A stretch of 64,000 bases of DNA, from the NCBI RefSeq assembly GCF_017353185.1, contig NZ_JAFMYV010000005.1, positions 186,001 through 250,000 on the forward strand, given 5' to 3'. The notes under the pieces are model-generated. The model searched no databases. It was given only the letters and a program-made list of their open reading frames with translations, and was not told where the DNA came from. Source of the stretch: Fibrella rubiginis. GTDB lineage: Bacteria > Bacteroidota > Bacteroidia > Cytophagales > Spirosomataceae. Positions 1-10,955 of the stretch are shown here, piece after piece; position 1 is the stretch's first letter; every line of letters begins with the position of its first letter. Position numbers and translations under genes: made by a program.

Positions 1-2604
1 CGTTACGGTAAATGAATAGACGCCGGGGGCCAGCGTTCCCGTAGTAGCCGTGGCGGTGTTGGCACCCGTCAGCGTGACGCCCGCCGGTGCGGCCCAGGCA
101 TACGTATACGAACCTGCCGGGCTTGCCTGTGCAGTTAGCGTGGCGGGCAGGTTGGCACACTGTGTGTTGGTTGGTAATCCATTGACAGCCGCTGTGGCAG
201 AAAGACTACATGCCTGCACAATCAGGGGGCAGCACGTGCCAGCTGCGCAGCCGCCGTTGGGGGCCGTAAATGTATAAACGCCACTGGTGTTGATGACCAG
301 CGAGTTGCCCGTAGCCACTGACGCCCCATCTTTAAACCATTCTACCGCCGAATACTGAGCAGGCACCGTAGCCGTGTAGGTCTGGGTGCCCGTGAGGGCA
401 ACGGGCACCGTGACGCAGGCCCGGTCAATATTGTTGTTGGGGTTGATATCGCCTTCCGTCACGCTCAACAGCGACGCCGTGTTGTAGCTGATCCCCTCCC
501 GAATCACGGTGGCCGTTACGGTAAGCGTGGCACTGGCACCAGCACTCAGCGTACCCACGGCCCAGTCACCGGTCCCTGCCGTATACCCGCCCTGCGAACC
601 CACGCCACTCACACCGCTGAAATCAGCCAGGGCCAGCAAGTCGTTAACCACAATGTTGGTGGCGGGGGTAGTCCCGTTGTTTTTCACGACGACTTTAAAC
701 GTGACTGCACCGCCAACAGTACTCTGCTGAGCACTGCTACGGATTTTAGTAACGGACAGATCAATGGTGGATGGAATACAGGATGCTGCTGCAACGGTGA
801 CGGTGTAATCTGTTTTACAATCATCGGCTCCGTTGAAGAAACGAATCGTATAGGTTCCTCCTGCATTAGGAATACCTGAGATCAGCGTAGTGGGGACCCC
901 GATGATCGCACTCGCCGATGCGTAGGTCGTTGTACCTGTGTATGAACTACCTCCACTGACGGCGAAACGGTCGGCGTTGGCTACACTGGTTAGCGTAATA
1001 GACCCGTCATTAACAGGCAATAAACCAGCACAGGTAGGATTAGAAACAACGACCGAAATGGCCGAGGGGATTGTACAGACGGCTACGGCACCAACTGTAC
1101 CAATCTCTACATCACCCAGTGCCAAGCCTTTAGAACCCAGCAAGGGATTTGTGCCAACACCCGGAGCACCACTGTATGACACCAAATCCTGGTTATCAAT
1201 TAAGGAAGGCGGGTCAAGACCTATAACTGACAAGCCATTACTGCTTGCGTTGATAGCATCCACGGTTACGCTCAAAAATTCATTCGTACCACTCTTGTAG
1301 GCAATACCTCCCAGTGCTGCTTCATCTTCGGGTACTGACATCACGTCACCGTACGTTTGACTTATCGTGCTACTCCAGCCGGAACCAGATGGAAGCACCC
1401 GTAGTACATCGCCCGATGCTCGTCCACGTTCATCAAACGTTACTGTAGCACCAGGTTTAGAGTTGCCTTCTGAGCCAGTCTGTAATCCGAACCGGTCCAT
1501 AACTGAAATCAGCATCGAGCCGTCGTCTACAATTTCTATGTCTGCAATCAATGGCTGGGGATAGAGCTGAAAATAGCCGTCTCCGGTATTAGGAAAGCCA
1601 TTGCTATAGGAATCGTACCAAGGCACCCATTCAGCCGTATTGTTGGACCCTACTCCCGGAGTGCCGCGTAAATAGTTCAGGTTGACGGCAGCTACCTGCG
1701 TGAAGTTGCCTGTAAGTTTATTAAGCCTGAAAATATAACCAATCAATTTAGCCCGGTTAGCAATGCTTTCCCGCGAAGAAGTTGAGTTGAGATCAATTGG
1801 CCCCGCAATGGTTGGTGCCGCAGGTGTTACGTCTTCAGCAGAAGCAACAGCGCCCAGGTAAACAGACCCGTCAGCGGCCACTTCTAAACCCCAGGGTCGG
1901 AGTTGACCATCCGCTGGTGTCACACCGGTTGATGCTGTGGTAATGGGGTATACCTTCCCTACAACGGCACTGGATGGATTGCTTATATTTACCTCAACTA
2001 ATTGACGTCCAGCGATATTGACTACCCAAAGTGTATTTTTAGTTGGGCTTATATCAATGTCGCCCAGCGACGACTTACCGGCTAGCGAAAAAGCAGGGTT
2101 GTCGGTGCCGGGGTCGGTTGAGTTGGTGCCGAGATTACCGTGATCAGTTGCCCCACCCGTATTGATTGTTACCGCCCCTCCACCCGGCAGTGTGCCGGTA
2201 GCGCCGTTGAGATTGATTAGCAAGCCGACGGAAGTAGCTGCGCTGTTGGCACTAATTTTATAGATAGCTCCCGAGCCGCTGGGGCCATAACCAGAGTGCC
2301 GTTTAAGCGATGCAGCGGCGTAAAAGCTATTGATACGCGAATCATAGGCTGCCCCCCACGTAGAGCCTATCTGCCCAAAGGTGGCTAAATGCGATATAGC
2401 GCTCGCTCCAGTAGACAGGCTATTAGCTCCTTGCTCGGAGTTGTAATAAACACCTACAAAAGCATCGAGTGGACTGCCAGCAGACGGCCCGTTTACGTAA
2501 CAGGGGATACCTACTACGGGGGTTGGCGTTTGAGCGTGGCTTATCGTTAATTTGAAGGCGAGCAGTATGTAAACCACATAGGACCAGAGTCTACCAGTGG
2601 TCAT
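1..2604 (-). CDS. Large secreted repeat protein with DUF11-type domain, C-terminus outside window
   Basis: The frame reads from an ATG at 2604 off the left edge of the window (868 codons visible). I sampled it at several points and found it open, but did not check every codon. It starts with a signal peptide (hydrophobic VVYILLAF core, HAQ cleavage region). Residues about 33-470 resemble a beta-propeller-like region with motifs such as FGQIGSTWGAAYD and ADIEIVDDGSMLI. A DUF11-like segment (DLSVTKIRSSAQ onward) lies near residues 613-708, followed by PKD/Ig-like stretches. The core resembles the next gene to the right (IPCYVNG versus PCYVNG, GSTWGAAYD versus GATWGLAFN), so the two are tandem paralogs separated by 48 bp. 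Probable cell-surface or secreted protein; no enzymatic residues recognised. Confidence 0.8.
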   Translation of the reverse strand, partial: MTTGRLWSYVVYILLAFKLTISHAQTPTPVVGIPCYVNGPSAGSPLDAFVGVYYNSEQGANSLSTGASAISHLATFGQIGSTWGAAYDSRINSFYAAASLKRHSGYGPSGSGAIYKISANSAATSVGLLINLNGATGTLPGGGAVTINTGGATDHGNLGTNSTDPGTDNPAFSLAGKSSLGDIDISPTKNTLWVVNIAGRQLVEVNISNPSSAVVGKVYPITTASTGVTPADGQLRPWGLEVAADGSVYLGAVASAEDVTPAAPTIAGPIDLNSTSSRESIANRAKLIGYIFRLNKLTGNFTQVAAVNLNYLRGTPGVGSNNTAEWVPWYDSYSNGFPNTGDGYFQLYPQPLIADIEIVDDGSMLISVMDRFGLQTGSEGNSKPGATVTFDERGRASGDVLRVLPSGSGWSSTISQTYGDVMSVPEDEAALGGIAYKSGTNEFLSVTVDAINASSNGLSVIGLDPPSLIDNQDLVSYSGAPGVGTNPLLGSKGLALGDVEIGTVGAVAVCTIPSAISVVVSNPTCAGLLPVNDGSITLTSVANADRFAVSGGSSYTGTTTYASASAIIGVPTTLISGIPNAGGTYTIRFFNGADDCKTDYTVTVAAASCIPSTIDLSVTKIRSSAQQSTVGGAVTFKVVVKNNGTTPATNIVVNDLLALADFSGVSGVGSQGGYTAGTGDWAVGTLSAGASATLTVTATVIREGISYNTASLLSVTEGDINPNNNIDRACVTVPVALTGTQTYTATVPAQYSAVEWFKDGASVATGNSLVINTSGVYTFTAPNGGCAAGTCCPLIVQACSLSATAAVNGLPTNTQCANLPATLTAQASPAGSYTYAWAAPAGVTLTGANTATATTGTLAPGVYSFTVT

Positions 2605-2652
2605 GTTTATAAATGAATGAAACTTTTCCATGATCATTATTCGGAAGGGTGG

Positions 2653-5600
2653 TTACTGCTTAAGCCCCGTCATCGGGATGCAAAGCTGTGGTGGACAAAC
2701 GGAGCAGGACTGAACGGCGGTGGTCGTAAACGTCGTTTTGCAGGTCGGCGTGTCGAGGTCGCGCACTGTCACCAGGTAGGTGCTGCTGCCGTTGGCCATA
2801 AACGTAGTGGCCGTGCCTACCGTAGCGGCGGTGCTGTAGGCAGTACCACCCGCGTTGAGCACCGTGCCGCCTGTACCGTCGAGGTTCGCTCCGATAACCA
2901 CTTCATATTTGCCCGATGCACCACCATTGACAGCGGTGGCCTGCACGGTAACGGTGAAATAATCGTCGGCAGCACTGGTTGCAGTGCCGTTGTCGTTACA
3001 GGCCGATTGCACCGGAATGGCCGGATTCAGGCTAATTGAACAGCCTAAGCAGGCGGTGGCCGACAGCGACACCGTGGCCGTGGTAAAGCAGCCGGGGCCA
3101 CTCGTAACCGTTACCGTGAATGTTTTTAGGCCCGTTGTAAAACCAGAAGCCGTAGCGGTAGCCGTGTTGGCCCCTGTCAGAGTGGCCCCTGCCGGAGCAA
3201 TCCAGGCGTAGGTGTATGAACCGGTAAGCGTGACCGTGGCCGTAAGCAGGGCTGTAGCCGTAGTACACACCACGTTGCTGCTGGCAGCCGCCACCACTAC
3301 CGGTGGAATACACACGCAGCTTTTCGGGTCAACCACAACAACCTGATCCACGTAGCAATCAGTGCTGCCGTTATAAATGCGGACCGTATAAGTGGCACCG
3401 GCATTGGAAACGCCAGTGGTCAGGCTTTTGGGAAATGTGGTGCCAATCGCCGTGGCCGTTGAATAGGCAAACCCCGTCGTAACGGTCCCCGACACAATGG
3501 CGTACTTATCACCGTTGACCACCGACGTAGACAAGACAATACTTCCATTGTTTTGGGGTGTTGTGCCGTTACAAGTGGCCGAGGTGGCTACCAGGCTAAT
3601 GCTGGTTGGTTGAATACAACTAAAACCTGCATCGAGACGGTGATTATCCACCGTGAAGGCACTGGTCGATACGGGGATGGTCAGCTTATTCAGAAACAAA
3701 CCCGCTAAGGCCTGTTCCGCGTCCGAGTCATTCTGGTCAATGTAAGTAGCCGGACCTTCGCCCGTGTTGGGAACGGTCAGCACATAAGTGCGTCCGGCAA
3801 TGAGCAGATGGTCGGGTAGACCGGCAACCTGCTGTCCGTCGCCAATCACGATAATATATTGCTGGTTAGGCTGTACGCCCTTGGCAGCGGTGAAATAATA
3901 CTCACCGTTGGCATCTGTCGTGGTGGTTGACAGCGGTGTGGTAGCGTTGCCTGCGGCGTAAAGTTTTACGCTGACTCCCGAAATGCCCTTCTCGGTTGGG
4001 TCCTGAACGCCGTCATTGTCGAGGTCATACCATACCCGGTTACCAATCTCAAGATAGGTCGGCGTGTCGCAGTTCAGTTCTACGTCCCCCAGGCCCGCTG
4101 CTTTACCTAATGTTCCGTTGGCAGGAGCCGGAGCACCACCACCCGACGTGTAGACCGAAAAGGCGGCGTCGCGCAGGCCGGTGTTGTTGTTCAGCAATCG
4201 GAAACCAGACGACCAGGCTACGTCATTGACGGGGTCAATGGACGTGGCCACGGTTTGGCCCGACCCAGGCCGTAGCGCCAGGGCACCCAGGGCGGCTTCG
4301 GCGTGGTAAGTAGTACCGCCAAAGGACCAGTTGTCGTTGAAGTATTCGCCAAAACCTGGCCCCTGGTTATTGCCGGCACCACTGCCCGTAAATGGACCTG
4401 CCTTGCCGTTATTTTCCAGGATGAATACCCCATTTTTGGCATAGGCCTTCAGCACGTCACCACCACTGAAGCCGAGGTAAAACTGGTTGTCGGTAGGCAC
4501 CGGTGAATAGTTGTTGACACCCGTCTGAAAGCCCGTCCGGTCCCCAAACCCAAGCAGCATCGACCCATCAATATCAAATTCGATATCCGAGAACATGGGC
4601 TGCGGAAACACTACGTCGGTGCTTCCCTGGCTCAGGATACTCCAGTCGTCGGTCCAGGGGTACCAACCCGTCAGGCTGGGGTAATTGGCATACGGAAACC
4701 CTTTGGGGTAGGTCAGCGGAAAATCAAACACCGACGTAAATGAAGTGCCATCATATTCGTAGACCACGGCCTTCAGGTTTTTGCGGGCTGCGCTAAGAGA
4801 AGCCGAATTGGTGGCGTCCAGGCCGGGGGCCAGTGTAGTGCCAGAAGCGTCGCAGACGCCGCCGACATAAAGTTTGCCCCTATAATATTTCAACGCCCAG
4901 GGCCGCCACTCGCCCAGTATACAACCGGGGTTGGGGATAGTCGTAAACGTGGCTGTTACGTTAGCCGTACTACTAGTGGCATTATAGGTGGAGATGTCGA
5001 CGCTGATGAGTTTTTTCTCCAGCAAATTGACCGCGTACAGCGTGTTGCCATCATCCGAAATTTCCAGGTCACCCAACCCCTGCTTGCCCACGTTAGTGAA
5101 TACAACAGCGTCGCGCGTGGCTCCCGTAGCCCCGGAGATGCCTTTGGCGGCAGGTAACAAACGGCTGCCTGCCCCGGTATTAGCCAATTGAGCGGCAGTC
5201 ATGGTGGTCAGTGACGCACTGACAGGTGCAGCCGCCAGGTTCAAAAAGCTGCCCGTCAGGTTAGTAAACGAGGTGGCAGCGGTTGTCGCTGAGCCAACAT
5301 CGGTAATATAAACCCCGCCAATATTGAGCGGCCCCAACCCAACGTGCCGCCGCAACACCGCCGACGAAAAAAGCTTTTTGGTGTTTCGGTTAAATGCCAA
5401 TCCCCAGGTAGCTCCAATCTGCTTACCCAGCGCGTAGGGTATTTCTGCCGTACCAAACACGTTGGGGCTACCTGTCAGGTTGGTGGCCACCAATACCGGG
5501 TCTTGCCCGGCATCGCCGCCGCCGGTAGGGTTGCCATTTACATAGCAGGGTGTAAACACTTTGGGAGCCAGGTTACAGAAGTCGTAAAACGAGTTAACGC

Positions 5601-6435
5601 CCAGGTTAACCGTGCAACTGGCCGCCGTAATAAACTGGGTTGTTGTGCGGCTGCTGGTACCATTAGGCGTAGCCGCTTGTTGATACTCAGCCGGAATATT
5701 GGCAAACTCAACCCGTACGGGGTAAGTCAGGGGTTGAGTGAAGGCATAATAACCATACTCGTCGGTAAGGGTGGTGGCGGTCAAGCCATTGGCTGCTGTT
5801 ATTCGTACCTCTACGTTAGCCACGCCGTTGGTCTCGCCACTGGTGATGCCACTCACGGTGACAGTGTTACGCACACCATCAGCATTATAGTCGTTGAAAA
5901 CAACACCACCCAGGCCGCTTGTTGAACAGGGCGTTCGGGGGCAGGCGGGCGGGGCCGTGGTGCTGGCAGAAACGGGTGTGCCGGTAGCAATGAAGGCACC
6001 GAGCAAATTAAACCGGCCAAAGGTGGCTGATACGGTTTTGACTGTTCCATCAGCGGGCACTTCAAACGCAATCTCCTGGGGCGACACAATTGTTTGCGTT
6101 GAGCTATAGCCCGCTATATTGTACGTACCCGACCCCGTCAGAAAATCGCGTGTTTGTGTGCCAAGGCTAACCCGTACATAAGGGTTAGAAGCCGGAACCG
6201 TAGCCCAGTTGATGAGCACCCTGATTGTGGCTTTAGAGCTTGTGCCGGCGGCATCTGGGTAACAGTCGCTGGTGTTGAGATTGGTGATGGTTATCTGTGC
6301 GTTAGCAGACAACACACCGCATAGCAACACAATGAGCGAGGTCACGAATTGCCTTAAACGAGCGACCTGAAAAACTCCTGGTTCTGGTTTGGCAGTAAAC
6401 GGGGTGAGTTGGCAAGGTAAGGATACGTATTTCAT
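2653..6435 (-). CDS. Large secreted SdrD_B-domain surface protein
   Basis: 1260 residues with an N-terminal signal peptide (hydrophobic [18 protein letters not shown] near residues 30-47). Two SdrD_B-like Cna-type modules are visible: [15 protein letters not shown] near residue 175 and [16 protein letters not shown] near residue 806, both with Ca2+-loop-like D-x-D-x-D spacing. Between them is a long propeller-like region containing [17 protein letters not shown] and [17 protein letters not shown]. The C-terminal third has PKD-like repeats with paired cysteines and ends [14 protein letters not shown]. SdrD_B modules in Bacteroidota are usually rigid stalks in exported proteins. It is the upstream member of a two-gene minus-strand unit with the paralog at 1-2604. 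I see no clear T9SS sorting domain. Confidence 0.85.
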   Translation of the reverse strand: MKYVSLPCQLTPFTAKPEPGVFQVARLRQFVTSLIVLLCGVLSANAQITITNLNTSDCYPDAAGTSSKATIRVLINWATVPASNPYVRVSLGTQTRDFLTGSGTYNIAGYSSTQTIVSPQEIAFEVPADGTVKTVSATFGRFNLLGAFIATGTPVSASTTAPPACPRTPCSTSGLGGVVFNDYNADGVRNTVTVSGITSGETNGVANVEVRITAANGLTATTLTDEYGYYAFTQPLTYPVRVEFANIPAEYQQAATPNGTSSRTTTQFITAASCTVNLGVNSFYDFCNLAPKVFTPCYVNGNPTGGGDAGQDPVLVATNLTGSPNVFGTAEIPYALGKQIGATWGLAFNRNTKKLFSSAVLRRHVGLGPLNIGGVYITDVGSATTAATSFTNLTGSFLNLAAAPVSASLTTMTAAQLANTGAGSRLLPAAKGISGATGATRDAVVFTNVGKQGLGDLEISDDGNTLYAVNLLEKKLISVDISTYNATSSTANVTATFTTIPNPGCILGEWRPWALKYYRGKLYVGGVCDASGTTLAPGLDATNSASLSAARKNLKAVVYEYDGTSFTSVFDFPLTYPKGFPYANYPSLTGWYPWTDDWSILSQGSTDVVFPQPMFSDIEFDIDGSMLLGFGDRTGFQTGVNNYSPVPTDNQFYLGFSGGDVLKAYAKNGVFILENNGKAGPFTGSGAGNNQGPGFGEYFNDNWSFGGTTYHAEAALGALALRPGSGQTVATSIDPVNDVAWSSGFRLLNNNTGLRDAAFSVYTSGGGAPAPANGTLGKAAGLGDVELNCDTPTYLEIGNRVWYDLDNDGVQDPTEKGISGVSVKLYAAGNATTPLSTTTTDANGEYYFTAAKGVQPNQQYIIVIGDGQQVAGLPDHLLIAGRTYVLTVPNTGEGPATYIDQNDSDAEQALAGLFLNKLTIPVSTSAFTVDNHRLDAGFSCIQPTSISLVATSATCNGTTPQNNGSIVLSTSVVNGDKYAIVSGTVTTGFAYSTATAIGTTFPKSLTTGVSNAGATYTVRIYNGSTDCYVDQVVVVDPKSCVCIPPVVVAAASSNVVCTTATALLTATVTLTGSYTYAWIAPAGATLTGANTATATASGFTTGLKTFTVTVTSGPGCFTTATVSLSATACLGCSISLNPAIPVQSACNDNGTATSAADDYFTVTVQATAVNGGASGKYEVVIGANLDGTGGTVLNAGGTAYSTAATVGTATTFMANGSSTYLVTVRDLDTPTCKTTFTTTAVQSCSVCPPQLCIPMTGLKQ

Positions 6436-6861
6436 AAACTATTGGCGAGAACATGCACAGGACTGCTGTGCTAAAAATGTGCCATTGTTAGTTTTAATAC
6501 GTAAGTTGAAATACTTAAAAAGTTTGTCGAATAAGGATATAATCTTTAAGTAAGTACTTAAAAACAGGTATGGATGTGTTACAGATTTGTACTATTCGTT
6601 GAAAAAAAATACCCTCAGCCTACGTGGAGAGGGTAACGCATAGTATTATACGTAGGTGGTAGATGCTGTGATCTAATCAATCAGAGGCTCATGACACAGG
6701 CTAACTTGTTGATCTACCGCAGAGTGTAATATGAAAAAATATTAGTTATCACATAAGTTGCACACTTTTTGCAAGTCATCACCACCGGTTTAATTATGTA
6801 TGGTCTGGCCTGATTTATAAGGCATCGGCCCTAGGTACGAGGTTAGAGATGAGCAGATTAC
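6436..6861. other. 426-bp gene-free region upstream of the surface-protein pair
   Basis: The part next to the start at 6435 is AT-rich and contains the related runs ATACTTAAAAA and GTACTTAAAAA plus a quasi-palindrome TTTAAGTAAGTACTTAAA around 6544-6561, which could be the promoter or operator of the surface-protein operon. No exact TANNTTTG element was found there. The middle holds a minus-strand terminator (6602-6635). The part from 6640 to 6861 shows no ORF or RNA gene that I recognise. Confidence 0.5.
6602..6635 (-). terminator. Rho-independent terminator (minus strand)
   Basis: Read on the minus strand, a 7-bp stem TACCCTC/GAGGGTA (6629-6635 with 6610-6616) is followed by eight T (6602-6609). 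It lies 230 bp downstream of the SDR gene stop at 6862 and would separate that unit from the surface-protein operon. Confidence 0.7.
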
Positions 6862-7632
6862 TTAATAACCCCAGGCCATCAGGCCACCATCAATGGAAAG
6901 CACCTGTCCGGTAATGTAGCTGGCAGCGGGCATACTCAGAAACGATACAGCCGAGGCCACCTCTTCGGGCTCACCTATGCGACCCATGGGCGTCCGGCCC
7001 ACAATACCAGCCAGCTTGTCGGGGTTGTCCAGCACGGGGGCGGCCAGCGGGGTGCGGATATACCAGGGCGCCACAGCATTGACCCGGATACCATCGGTGG
7101 CCCATTCCACGGCTAGGTTGCGGGTGAGTTGATTCAGGGCTGCTTTGGTCATACCATACAATGACCCACTGCTGGTGTGTGTGAGCCCCGACACCGACGA
7201 GACAAACACGATGCTGCTCTGGCCCGTAGCTTTCAGCATAGGGTAAATCGCCTGCGTGAGTTCGTACGCCGACCGCAGGTTCGTGTTCAGCACGTAGTCG
7301 TAGTCAGCGGCAGTATAGTCGGCGGTGGGTTTGCGGATGTTCGAGCCAACGTTGTTCACCAGAATCGTAACGCTGCCCCATACGTCGCGCACGGCATTGG
7401 CCAGGGTTTGGGCCGCCTGCGGATGGCTGAGGTCAATGGCCAGGCCCTCTACCACATGCCCCTGCTGTCGGTAGTCGGTCAGTTGCTGTTGCAGCAGGTC
7501 GTTATCGCGCGCGACCATGAAAACGGCAGCGCCGAGCTGCAGAAACTGCTTCGTGATAGCCTCGCCGATGCCTTTAGTGGCCCCGGTGACCAGGGCGCGC
7601 TGACCCTGAAGGGTGAAACGTGTTGGTGTCAT
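6862..7632 (-). CDS. SDR family oxidoreductase (tropinone-reductase-like)
   Basis: 256 residues, a classical short-chain dehydrogenase length. The NAD(P)-binding TGATKGIG motif is at residues 16-23, NNVG at 93-96 stands for the usual NNAG, and the catalytic set is Ser146, Tyr159 and Lys163 (YGMTK). The C-terminus [17 protein letters not shown] is typical of tropinone-reductase-like SDRs. Substrate cannot be told from sequence. Its ATG overlaps the stop of the upstream small membrane protein by 4 nt (ATGA), so the two genes are translationally coupled. Confidence 0.9.
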   Translation of the reverse strand: MTPTRFTLQGQRALVTGATKGIGEAITKQFLQLGAAVFMVARDNDLLQQQLTDYRQQGHVVEGLAIDLSHPQAAQTLANAVRDVWGSVTILVNNVGSNIRKPTADYTAADYDYVLNTNLRSAYELTQAIYPMLKATGQSSIVFVSSVSGLTHTSSGSLYGMTKAALNQLTRNLAVEWATDGIRVNAVAPWYIRTPLAAPVLDNPDKLAGIVGRTPMGRIGEPEEVASAVSFLSMPAASYITGQVLSIDGGLMAWGY

Positions 7633-8030
7633 TTGCGTAGGTTGAATGCGTCGAGTAATCCTTTTCCAAATACCAGCGTAGCTAAACCCGGCAGCAGAAT
7701 AGCTCCCGCCCGGAAGCCCGCCCCGGTGAGTTTATAAATGCCGGAGTTGAACTGCATGACGCTGCTCCAGAGCCAGTAGCCTGCCCATGCCAGCAGGAGC
7801 GTTAACAGTAACGTGCCCACCGCTCGCCCGGCCCTTTGTCCGGCCCAGGCCAGCAAAACGGCCAGCCCCACCACGGCCGCTACGGTACCCAGCGCACGGG
7901 GAAAGGTTTTGAGGTAGTTGTATTCGTAAAAGAAAACGCCCGCCCGGCCAATCAGGTTCGGGTGGGCCATGAGCCAGCCGTCGAGCACAACCAGTACGAG
8001 CAACAGAACGTAAAAGAAAGGATTTTTCAT
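7629..8030 (-). CDS. Small integral membrane protein, unknown function
   Basis: 133 residues if started at the ATG at 8030 ([11 protein letters not shown]). A GTG two codons upstream is possible but less likely. About four hydrophobic segments are visible (near residues 4-22, 42-62, 70-90 and 103-123). I recognise no family with confidence; the size and topology recall DoxX-like or DUF-type membrane proteins. The stop overlaps the SDR start (7629-7632), suggesting one transcript and perhaps a shared role. Confidence 0.75.
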   Translation of the reverse strand: MKNPFFYVLLLVLVVLDGWLMAHPNLIGRAGVFFYEYNYLKTFPRALGTVAAVVGLAVLLAWAGQRAGRAVGTLLLTLLLAWAGYWLWSSVMQFNSGIYKLTGAGFRAGAILLPGLATLVFGKGLLDAFNLRK

Positions 8031-8169
8031 GGCCACAAAGCTTCACGCAGCAGGTCAGAAAAGCAACCCGTGCCCTCTGTTTTCCGTACTCGACTAAAGA
8101 AGCTGTTCTATCGTTTAGCAAGCGTAGCCTATCAAGTAGATTCCTCTGATTACTTAAAACCAACTACCC

Positions 8170-8574
8170 ATGAAAACGCTCCTGTCTCTGTTCCTGCTGG
8201 CTATCGTGTGGCAAGGCTGCACCAAAAATAATGTACCCCCGGTAACGCCCGACCCCAAAGTGCCGGGCAGCTGGAAAATCACCTCCCTGATCGACAACAA
8301 CGGCCGCGACCGCACGTCGCGCTACAGTGCCTACAATTTTGATTTTCTGGACAGTGGTGAATTGCAGGTGAAGCAAGGAACCACGGTGGTCAAAAAAGGC
8401 ACCTGGAGCACCGGCTCAAGCTATTGGACCACCACCATCGTAATCAAAATCAGTGGCGTACTGCCCGAAGAAGACCTGGGCGACCTAAACGAAGACTGGC
8501 GGATCATTACTAAGTCAGATACGAGAGTAGACGTACAGAATGGCGGCGGCAAAAAGCTAACCTTCGCCAAGTAG
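8170..8574 (+). CDS. Putative lipocalin-like lipoprotein
   Basis: 134 residues with a lipoprotein signal (MKTLLSLFLLAIVWQGC, lipid-acceptor Cys17). The mature part begins with a Pro-rich linker and then PGSWKITSLIDNNG, FDFLDSGELQV and KKGTWSTGSSYW, the pattern of small Bacteroidota lipocalin-like lipoproteins (strand-rich, W-x-I opening). It is transcribed divergently from the gene at 7629-8030. A large hairpin begins 8 bp after its stop. Confidence 0.75.
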   Translation: MKTLLSLFLLAIVWQGCTKNNVPPVTPDPKVPGSWKITSLIDNNGRDRTSRYSAYNFDFLDSGELQVKQGTTVVKKGTWSTGSSYWTTTIVIKISGVLPEEDLGDLNEDWRIITKSDTRVDVQNGGGKKLTFAK

Positions 8575-8581
8575 AGTGTTA

Positions 8582-8740
8582 AGCAGGATTTTTTTGGACA
8601 GGATTTGGGGATTTATGCAGGATTGACAGGATTTTCTTGTTTGCTCGTTGTCGCTTGGCTCCAGCCGAGTGACAACGAGCAAACAAGAAAATCCTGTCAA
8701 TCCTGCATAAATCCCCAAATCCTGTCCCAAAAACCCTGCT
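8582..8740. repeat. Long inverted repeat (57-bp perfect core arms)
   Basis: Arms 8596-8652 and 8671-8727 are perfectly complementary, and the 18-nt centre itself folds (CTTGGCT/AGCCGAG with loop CC). Outer AGCAGG/CCTGCT (8582-8587, 8735-8740) extends it with a few mismatches. The arms are built of GGATTT-like units (ACAGGATTT, GCAGGATT). The centre (CTCGTTGTCGCTTGGCTCC) recurs at 42925-42943, and GAGCAAACAAG recurs at 47271-47281 next to the same kind of arm. Confidence 0.95.
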
Positions 8741-8818
8741 CACGCCCCCATTCTGTACCAGCCTTAACGGGTATTAACTTCGCGTTGCGGTGTTTTAACC
8801 AAACAAACCCCACGCGCT

Positions 8819-10948
8819 ATGATAACCCGACTTCTTCCCGCCGTTGCCCTTTTGGCCGGTCTGGCATTTACCATGTTGCCAAACCCACCGGGCAAGAAAA
8901 AAGCCGCCGCCAGTGCCAACTGGGCCAGTTACCTAGGTGGTCCCGACCGGGCGCACTATTCACCGCTGACGCAGATTACCCCGCAGAATGTAGCTGGTTT
9001 GAAAGTGGCCTGGTCCTACGGTGCCCCCGATGCTGGACAGATGCAGTGCAACCCCATTATCGTCGACGGGGTGGTGTATGGGGTTACGGCCACCGTGCAG
9101 GCGTTTGCCCTCGATGCCGCCACGGGTAAAGAACTATGGACCTTCGGCGACCCGCTACGGGCCTGGCACAGCACAAGCCGGGGCGTGGCCTACTGGCAAA
9201 ACGACGCCGCCACCGACCGCCGCATTATCTACACCATTGGCGGCTACCTCTACGGCCTCGATGCCAAAACAGGTAAGGTGATTCCGTCTTTTGGCGAAAA
9301 CGGTCGTGTAGACCTGCACACCGGCCTCGGCGAAGCCAACCGCGAGAAATTCATTATCTCCAATACGCCCGGTACGATCTACAAAAACCTGATTATCATG
9401 CCCGTGCGGGTAGCTGAAGAGTCGGGCGCGGCACCGGGTCACGTGCGGGCATTTGATGTGCAGACGGGCAAGCTGGTCTGGACGTTTCGCACCATTCCGA
9501 ACCCTGGCGAGGCGGGCTACGAAACATGGCCTAAAGACGCTTACAAAAACCCCGACATTGGTGGGGCCAACTGCTGGGCGGGCATGGCCGTAGACCCCAA
9601 AACGGGCCTGCTGTTTGTGCCCACCGGCTCGGCCACGTACGATTTCTACGGGGCCAACCGCAAGGGTGCCAACCTCTACGCCAACTGCCTGCTGGCCCTC
9701 GACGCGGCCACTGGCAAGCGCGTCTGGCATTTCCAGTTTATGCACCACGACATCTGGGACCGCGACCTGCCCGCCCCGCCTACGCTGCTGACCATTCGGC
9801 GCAACGGCAAACCCGTCGACGTGGTAGCGCAGACAACCAAAACGGGGTATGTCTATGTGTTTGAACGGGCCACGGGTACCCCCATTTTCCCCATTCGCGA
9901 AACGCCCGTACCCGCCTCGACTATGCCCGGCGAACAGGCCTGGGCCACCCAACCGTTGCCCACGCTCCCCGCACCCTTTGTTCGCCAGACGCTGACCGCC
10001 AGTCAGTTAAACAAAAACTCGACCGATCTGGATTCGCTGACGACGATCTTCAACCGGATTGATAAACGACCATTCGCGCCCATCAACCAAACCACCGGTA
10101 CGCTGCTGTTTCCCGGCTGCGACGGTGGTGCCGAATGGGGTGGCTCGGCCGCCGACCCCGACGGTACGCTCTATGTGAACGCCAACGAAATGGCCTGGAT
10201 TTTTCAGTTGAAAGAAACGCCCAAACAGGATGCTCTGGCTCACCTCAGCCCCGGCGAACGGGTGTATACGGTGAACTGCCAGACCTGCCACGGTCCCGAA
10301 CGCAAGGGTAATCCCAAAAGCGGCTACCCGTCGCTGGTAGACATCGGCCAACGCCGCGACCGGGCCTACGTGTCGCAGATTGTGAGCGGGGGCAAGGGTA
10401 TGATGCCCGGCTTCACTCAAATTGCTGCCGACGACAAACAGGCTCTGCTGAGCTTTCTTTTTGGCGATGAAAAACGGGAAGTGAGCACCGCCCCAACCAA
10501 AGCCGCTGCCCGCCAGCCGTACCAGCCGTATAAGGTAACGGGCTACAACCGGTTTGTCGATAGCAAGGGACTCCCTGCCATTGCGCCACCCTGGGGTACG
10601 CTCACGGCCATCGACCTGAACACCGGCCAACACCGCTGGCAAGTGCCCCTGGGCGATGTGAAGGCCATTTCCGACAAAAACGGCGGCACGCCCACCGGTA
10701 CCGAAAACTACGGCGGTCCAGTTGTAACAGCCTCCGGTTTATTGTTTATTGCCGCCACCAAAGATGAGCAGTTCCGCGTGTTCGACACCAAAACGGGTAA
10801 ACTGCTCTGGCAAACAACGCTCCCCGCCGCCGGTCACGCCACGCCGAGTGTGTATGAAGCGGGTGGCAAGCAATACGTGATCATTGCCTGCGGCGGTGGT
10901 AAGCTGGGCACCAAAAAGGGGAATCAATTCGTGGCGTTTTCGCTGTAA
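8819..10948 (+). CDS. PQQ-dependent dehydrogenase with inserted cytochrome c domain
   Basis: 709 residues: a hydrophobic export signal (residues 1-20), then PQQ quinoprotein propeller blades (NVAGLKVAWSYG, ALDAATGKELWTFGD, DAATGKRVWHFQFMHHDIWD). Near residues 478-552 a class I cytochrome c domain with haem motif C487-Q-T-C490-H491 and likely axial Met in GMMPGF (527/528) is inserted, and the propeller then resumes (GTLTAIDLNTGQHRW). Glucose- or alcohol-type quinoprotein acting in the periplasm and passing electrons to its own haem. The substrate is not decidable. No pqq biosynthesis gene is in the window, so the cofactor may come from elsewhere. Flanked by hairpins on both sides. Confidence 0.9.
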   Translation: MITRLLPAVALLAGLAFTMLPNPPGKKKAAASANWASYLGGPDRAHYSPLTQITPQNVAGLKVAWSYGAPDAGQMQCNPIIVDGVVYGVTATVQAFALDAATGKELWTFGDPLRAWHSTSRGVAYWQNDAATDRRIIYTIGGYLYGLDAKTGKVIPSFGENGRVDLHTGLGEANREKFIISNTPGTIYKNLIIMPVRVAEESGAAPGHVRAFDVQTGKLVWTFRTIPNPGEAGYETWPKDAYKNPDIGGANCWAGMAVDPKTGLLFVPTGSATYDFYGANRKGANLYANCLLALDAATGKRVWHFQFMHHDIWDRDLPAPPTLLTIRRNGKPVDVVAQTTKTGYVYVFERATGTPIFPIRETPVPASTMPGEQAWATQPLPTLPAPFVRQTLTASQLNKNSTDLDSLTTIFNRIDKRPFAPINQTTGTLLFPGCDGGAEWGGSAADPDGTLYVNANEMAWIFQLKETPKQDALAHLSPGERVYTVNCQTCHGPERKGNPKSGYPSLVDIGQRRDRAYVSQIVSGGKGMMPGFTQIAADDKQALLSFLFGDEKREVSTAPTKAAARQPYQPYKVTGYNRFVDSKGLPAIAPPWGTLTAIDLNTGQHRWQVPLGDVKAISDKNGGTPTGTENYGGPVVTASGLLFIAATKDEQFRVFDTKTGKLLWQTTLPAAGHATPSVYEAGGKQYVIIACGGGKLGTKKGNQFVAFSL

Positions 10949-10955
10949 ATGGCTG

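Noticed and set aside
5344..5925. Plus-strand reading frame of 193 codons inside the SdrD_B protein gene
   Set aside because: Antisense to a well-supported gene with signal peptide and domain motifs; its translation shows no family features.
6436..6861. tRNA or other structured RNA gene
   Set aside because: No cloverleaf or T-loop-like sequence found; only a terminator and AT-rich DNA.
9155..9952. Minus-strand frame of 265 codons inside the PQQ dehydrogenase gene
   Set aside because: Complement of PQQ propeller codons; composition rich in Arg/Gly/Val typical of antisense of GC-rich coding DNA.
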